Of a stretch of 62,528 bases of DNA, positions 62,421 through 62,528 are shown in pieces; position 1 is the stretch's first letter, and each line of letters starts with the position of its first letter. This DNA comes from Paenibacillus wynnii (GTDB lineage Bacteria > Bacillota > Bacilli > Paenibacillales > Paenibacillaceae). Location of the stretch: the NCBI RefSeq assembly GCF_030812855.1, contig NZ_JAUSTK010000031.1, positions 1-62,528 of the forward strand, written 5' to 3'. The position numbers and the translations under genes are program-made. The notes below the pieces were generated by a model. That model was not told the DNA's origin. It saw only the letters and a list, made by a program, of their open reading frames with translations, and searched no databases.

Positions 62421-62528
62421 ATCGGGTAGGAGACTACCCATTAATTGAGTAGCCGACCTCCCACACCACCGTACGTACCGTTCGGTATACGGCGGTTCCT
62501 AAGTTTACGCATTAACTTGTCGATAATA
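62421..62528 (-). mobile_element. 3' end of a group II intron (cut by the window edge)
   Basis: Read on minus, the segment contains a 35-nt hairpin typical of intron domain V (GAACCGCCGTATACC-GAAC-GGTACGTACGG..., 62498-62464). A domain VI-like stem follows, then the ending CCTACCCGAT at 62421. The reverse-transcriptase gene would lie beyond the window. The exact 3' junction is inferred from the usual C-T-A-C-Y-C-G-A-T ending. Confidence 0.72.

Overview
The window looks like chromosomal DNA of a Paenibacillus-type, endospore-forming, facultatively anaerobic member of the Bacillota. Pointers are a spore photoproduct lyase, a Bacillus-type Fnr whose iron-sulfur cysteines sit at the C-terminus, MntR with every known metal ligand, a T-box leader on metG, two YesM/YesN-like two-component systems beside sugar ABC transporters, copper-amine-oxidase-like stalk domains on secreted proteins, and many intergenic repeats. 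The genus is inferred from this combination. Almost all genes lie on the minus strand; only splB, fnr, the TVP38-type gene and msrAB are on plus.

Layout: (1) 0.1-5.5 kb: a patatin-like lipase with a small coupled ORF, a secreted GHL10-type glycosidase, mntR, splB, ccdA. (2) 5.6-12 kb: zinc homeostasis (znuA-znuC, a repeat-filled gap, znuB, and a Fur-family gene read as zur, with yidD), with T-box-controlled metG between. Two Zur-like boxes lie upstream of znuA. (3) 12-20.5 kb: a secreted stalk/PKD protein, then a sugar ABC operon (binding protein, two permeases) running into its sensor kinase and AraC-type regulator. (4) 20.8-26.9 kb: pflB-pflA and adhE, the mixed-acid/ethanol fermentation core. 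(5) 27-34 kb: a second two-component system plus sugar ABC importer. Neither importer has its own ATPase. (6) 33.9-35.5 kb: a 1.6-kb gene-free stretch of hairpins and repeats. (7) 35.5-51 kb: flavohaemoglobin, an esterase, a GH65 phosphorylase pair with beta-phosphoglucomutase, fnr, nirB-nirD-nirC, and the di-iron repair protein ScdA. (8) 51-62.5 kb: HxlR regulator, Gfo/Idh oxidoreductase, TVP38-like protein, MsrAB, DUF4349 lipoprotein, metE under a cobalamin riboswitch, uppP, an AIM24-like protein, and the 3' end of a group II intron at the right edge.

The strongest theme is anaerobiosis. Nine TGTGA-N6-TCACA-type boxes lie upstream of adhE, pflB, hmp, fnr/GH65, nirB and scdA. At nirB, hmp, pflB and adhE one box is centred about 31-33 bp from a -10-like hexamer, as expected for direct FNR activation. 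Together these genes would ferment pyruvate to formate and ethanol, reduce nitrite to ammonium, detoxify nitric oxide and repair damaged iron centres when oxygen runs out.

The most unusual material is non-coding. A 296-bp MITE-like element (51220-51515) has ISL3-like terminal inverted repeats and an 8-bp target duplication. It is inserted in the hairpin loop of another repeat, which itself sits directly behind a transcription terminator. Three dispersed repeat families, a four-hairpin array, and a terminator-like hairpin in the leader of the GH65 operon are also described. No wholly new multi-gene system could be shown from sequence alone.
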